From assembly GCA_910585605.1 (NCBI GenBank), contig CAJUFL010000076.1, positions 1-14,021 on the forward strand: a stretch of DNA of 14,021 nt, written 5' to 3'. A model generated the notes under the pieces. It searched no databases. It was not told the DNA's origin and worked only from the letters and a program-made list of their open reading frames with translations. The stretch comes from an uncultured Lachnospiraceae bacterium (GTDB lineage: Bacteria; Bacillota; Clostridia; Lachnospirales; Lachnospiraceae). The position numbers were made by a program, and so were the translations under genes. The first letter of the stretch is position 1. Each line of letters starts with the position of its first letter. Shown here piece by piece: positions 13,980 through 14,021 of this stretch.

Positions 13980-14021
13980 ATGAGGGGTTGGTGGAGTCCG
14001 CTGTGGGGAAATACCCTGCTG
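13980..14021 (+). CDS. Possible start of a further gene, cut by the window end
   Basis: An ATG at 13980 opens a frame that stays open for 14 codons to the window edge (MRGWWSPLWGNTLL). AGGGGGA ends ten bases upstream, a slightly long but usable spacing. It follows the two-component operon by 86 bases and lies downstream of a candidate regulator-binding repeat, so it may be the target gene of that system. The visible part is too short for any family assignment, and this may not be the true start. Confidence 0.35.
   Translation, partial: MRGWWSPLWGNTLL

Overview
The window looks like a chromosomal segment of an anaerobic, low-to-mid GC Firmicute, most likely a clostridial gut lineage such as Lachnospiraceae. 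This is inferred from the AT-rich composition, the near-universal AGGAGG ribosome-binding sites, SigA-type promoters and protein families; no ribosomal RNA or other taxonomic marker is present. All large genes are intact. I see no insertion sequence, integrase, CRISPR array or tRNA.

Layout. (1) 53-2158: a two-gene ABC-2 exporter (ATPase plus six-helix permease), the tail of an operon that begins outside the window. It is followed by a short, well-initiated 43-codon ORF that runs into the 3' end of the convergent cls gene. (2) 2281-4820, minus strand: a RlmI/PF10672-like SAM methyltransferase, then cardiolipin synthase (cls), read from a near-consensus promoter at 4928-4956. (3) 4821-5245: a divergent intergenic region with a conspicuous GC-rich, stem-forming element (4961-5047), two dyads, a TATAAT box and a hairpin-containing leader. 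(4) 5246-10215, plus strand: a five-gene operon of ABC ATPase, two ABC-2 permeases, a DesK/LiaS-type histidine kinase with an all-membrane sensor, and a NarL/FixJ response regulator. This resembles the Bacillus subtilis linearmycin-resistance set LnrLMN plus LnrJK (and YvfRSTU): a self-regulated detoxification module in which the transporter probably takes part in sensing or relief of membrane stress. (5) 10415-11656: an orphan PF13679-type methyltransferase closed by a clear intrinsic terminator. (6) 11961-13893: an OmpR/PhoB-family response regulator and a PhoR-like histidine kinase, probably followed by another gene that starts near 13980 and leaves the window.

The most interesting regulatory signal is a pair of identical-format direct repeats, TTTACA-N5-TTTACA, at 11783-11799 (upstream of the OmpR-family two-component operon) and 13871-13887 (end of the kinase gene, upstream of the next ORF). 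The 11-bp period is that of Bacillus PhoP boxes (TTHACA-N5-TTHACA). In each case a -10-like hexamer lies 31-32 bp downstream and no good -35 is present. The simple reading is that this regulator activates its own operon and the gene just beyond the window. A second candidate autoregulatory site is the dyad ATGAC-N4-GTCAT (5079-5092) upstream of the Lnr-like operon. No entirely new system is evident; the novelty is in the regulatory elements, the structured intergenic element and the orphan methyltransferases.
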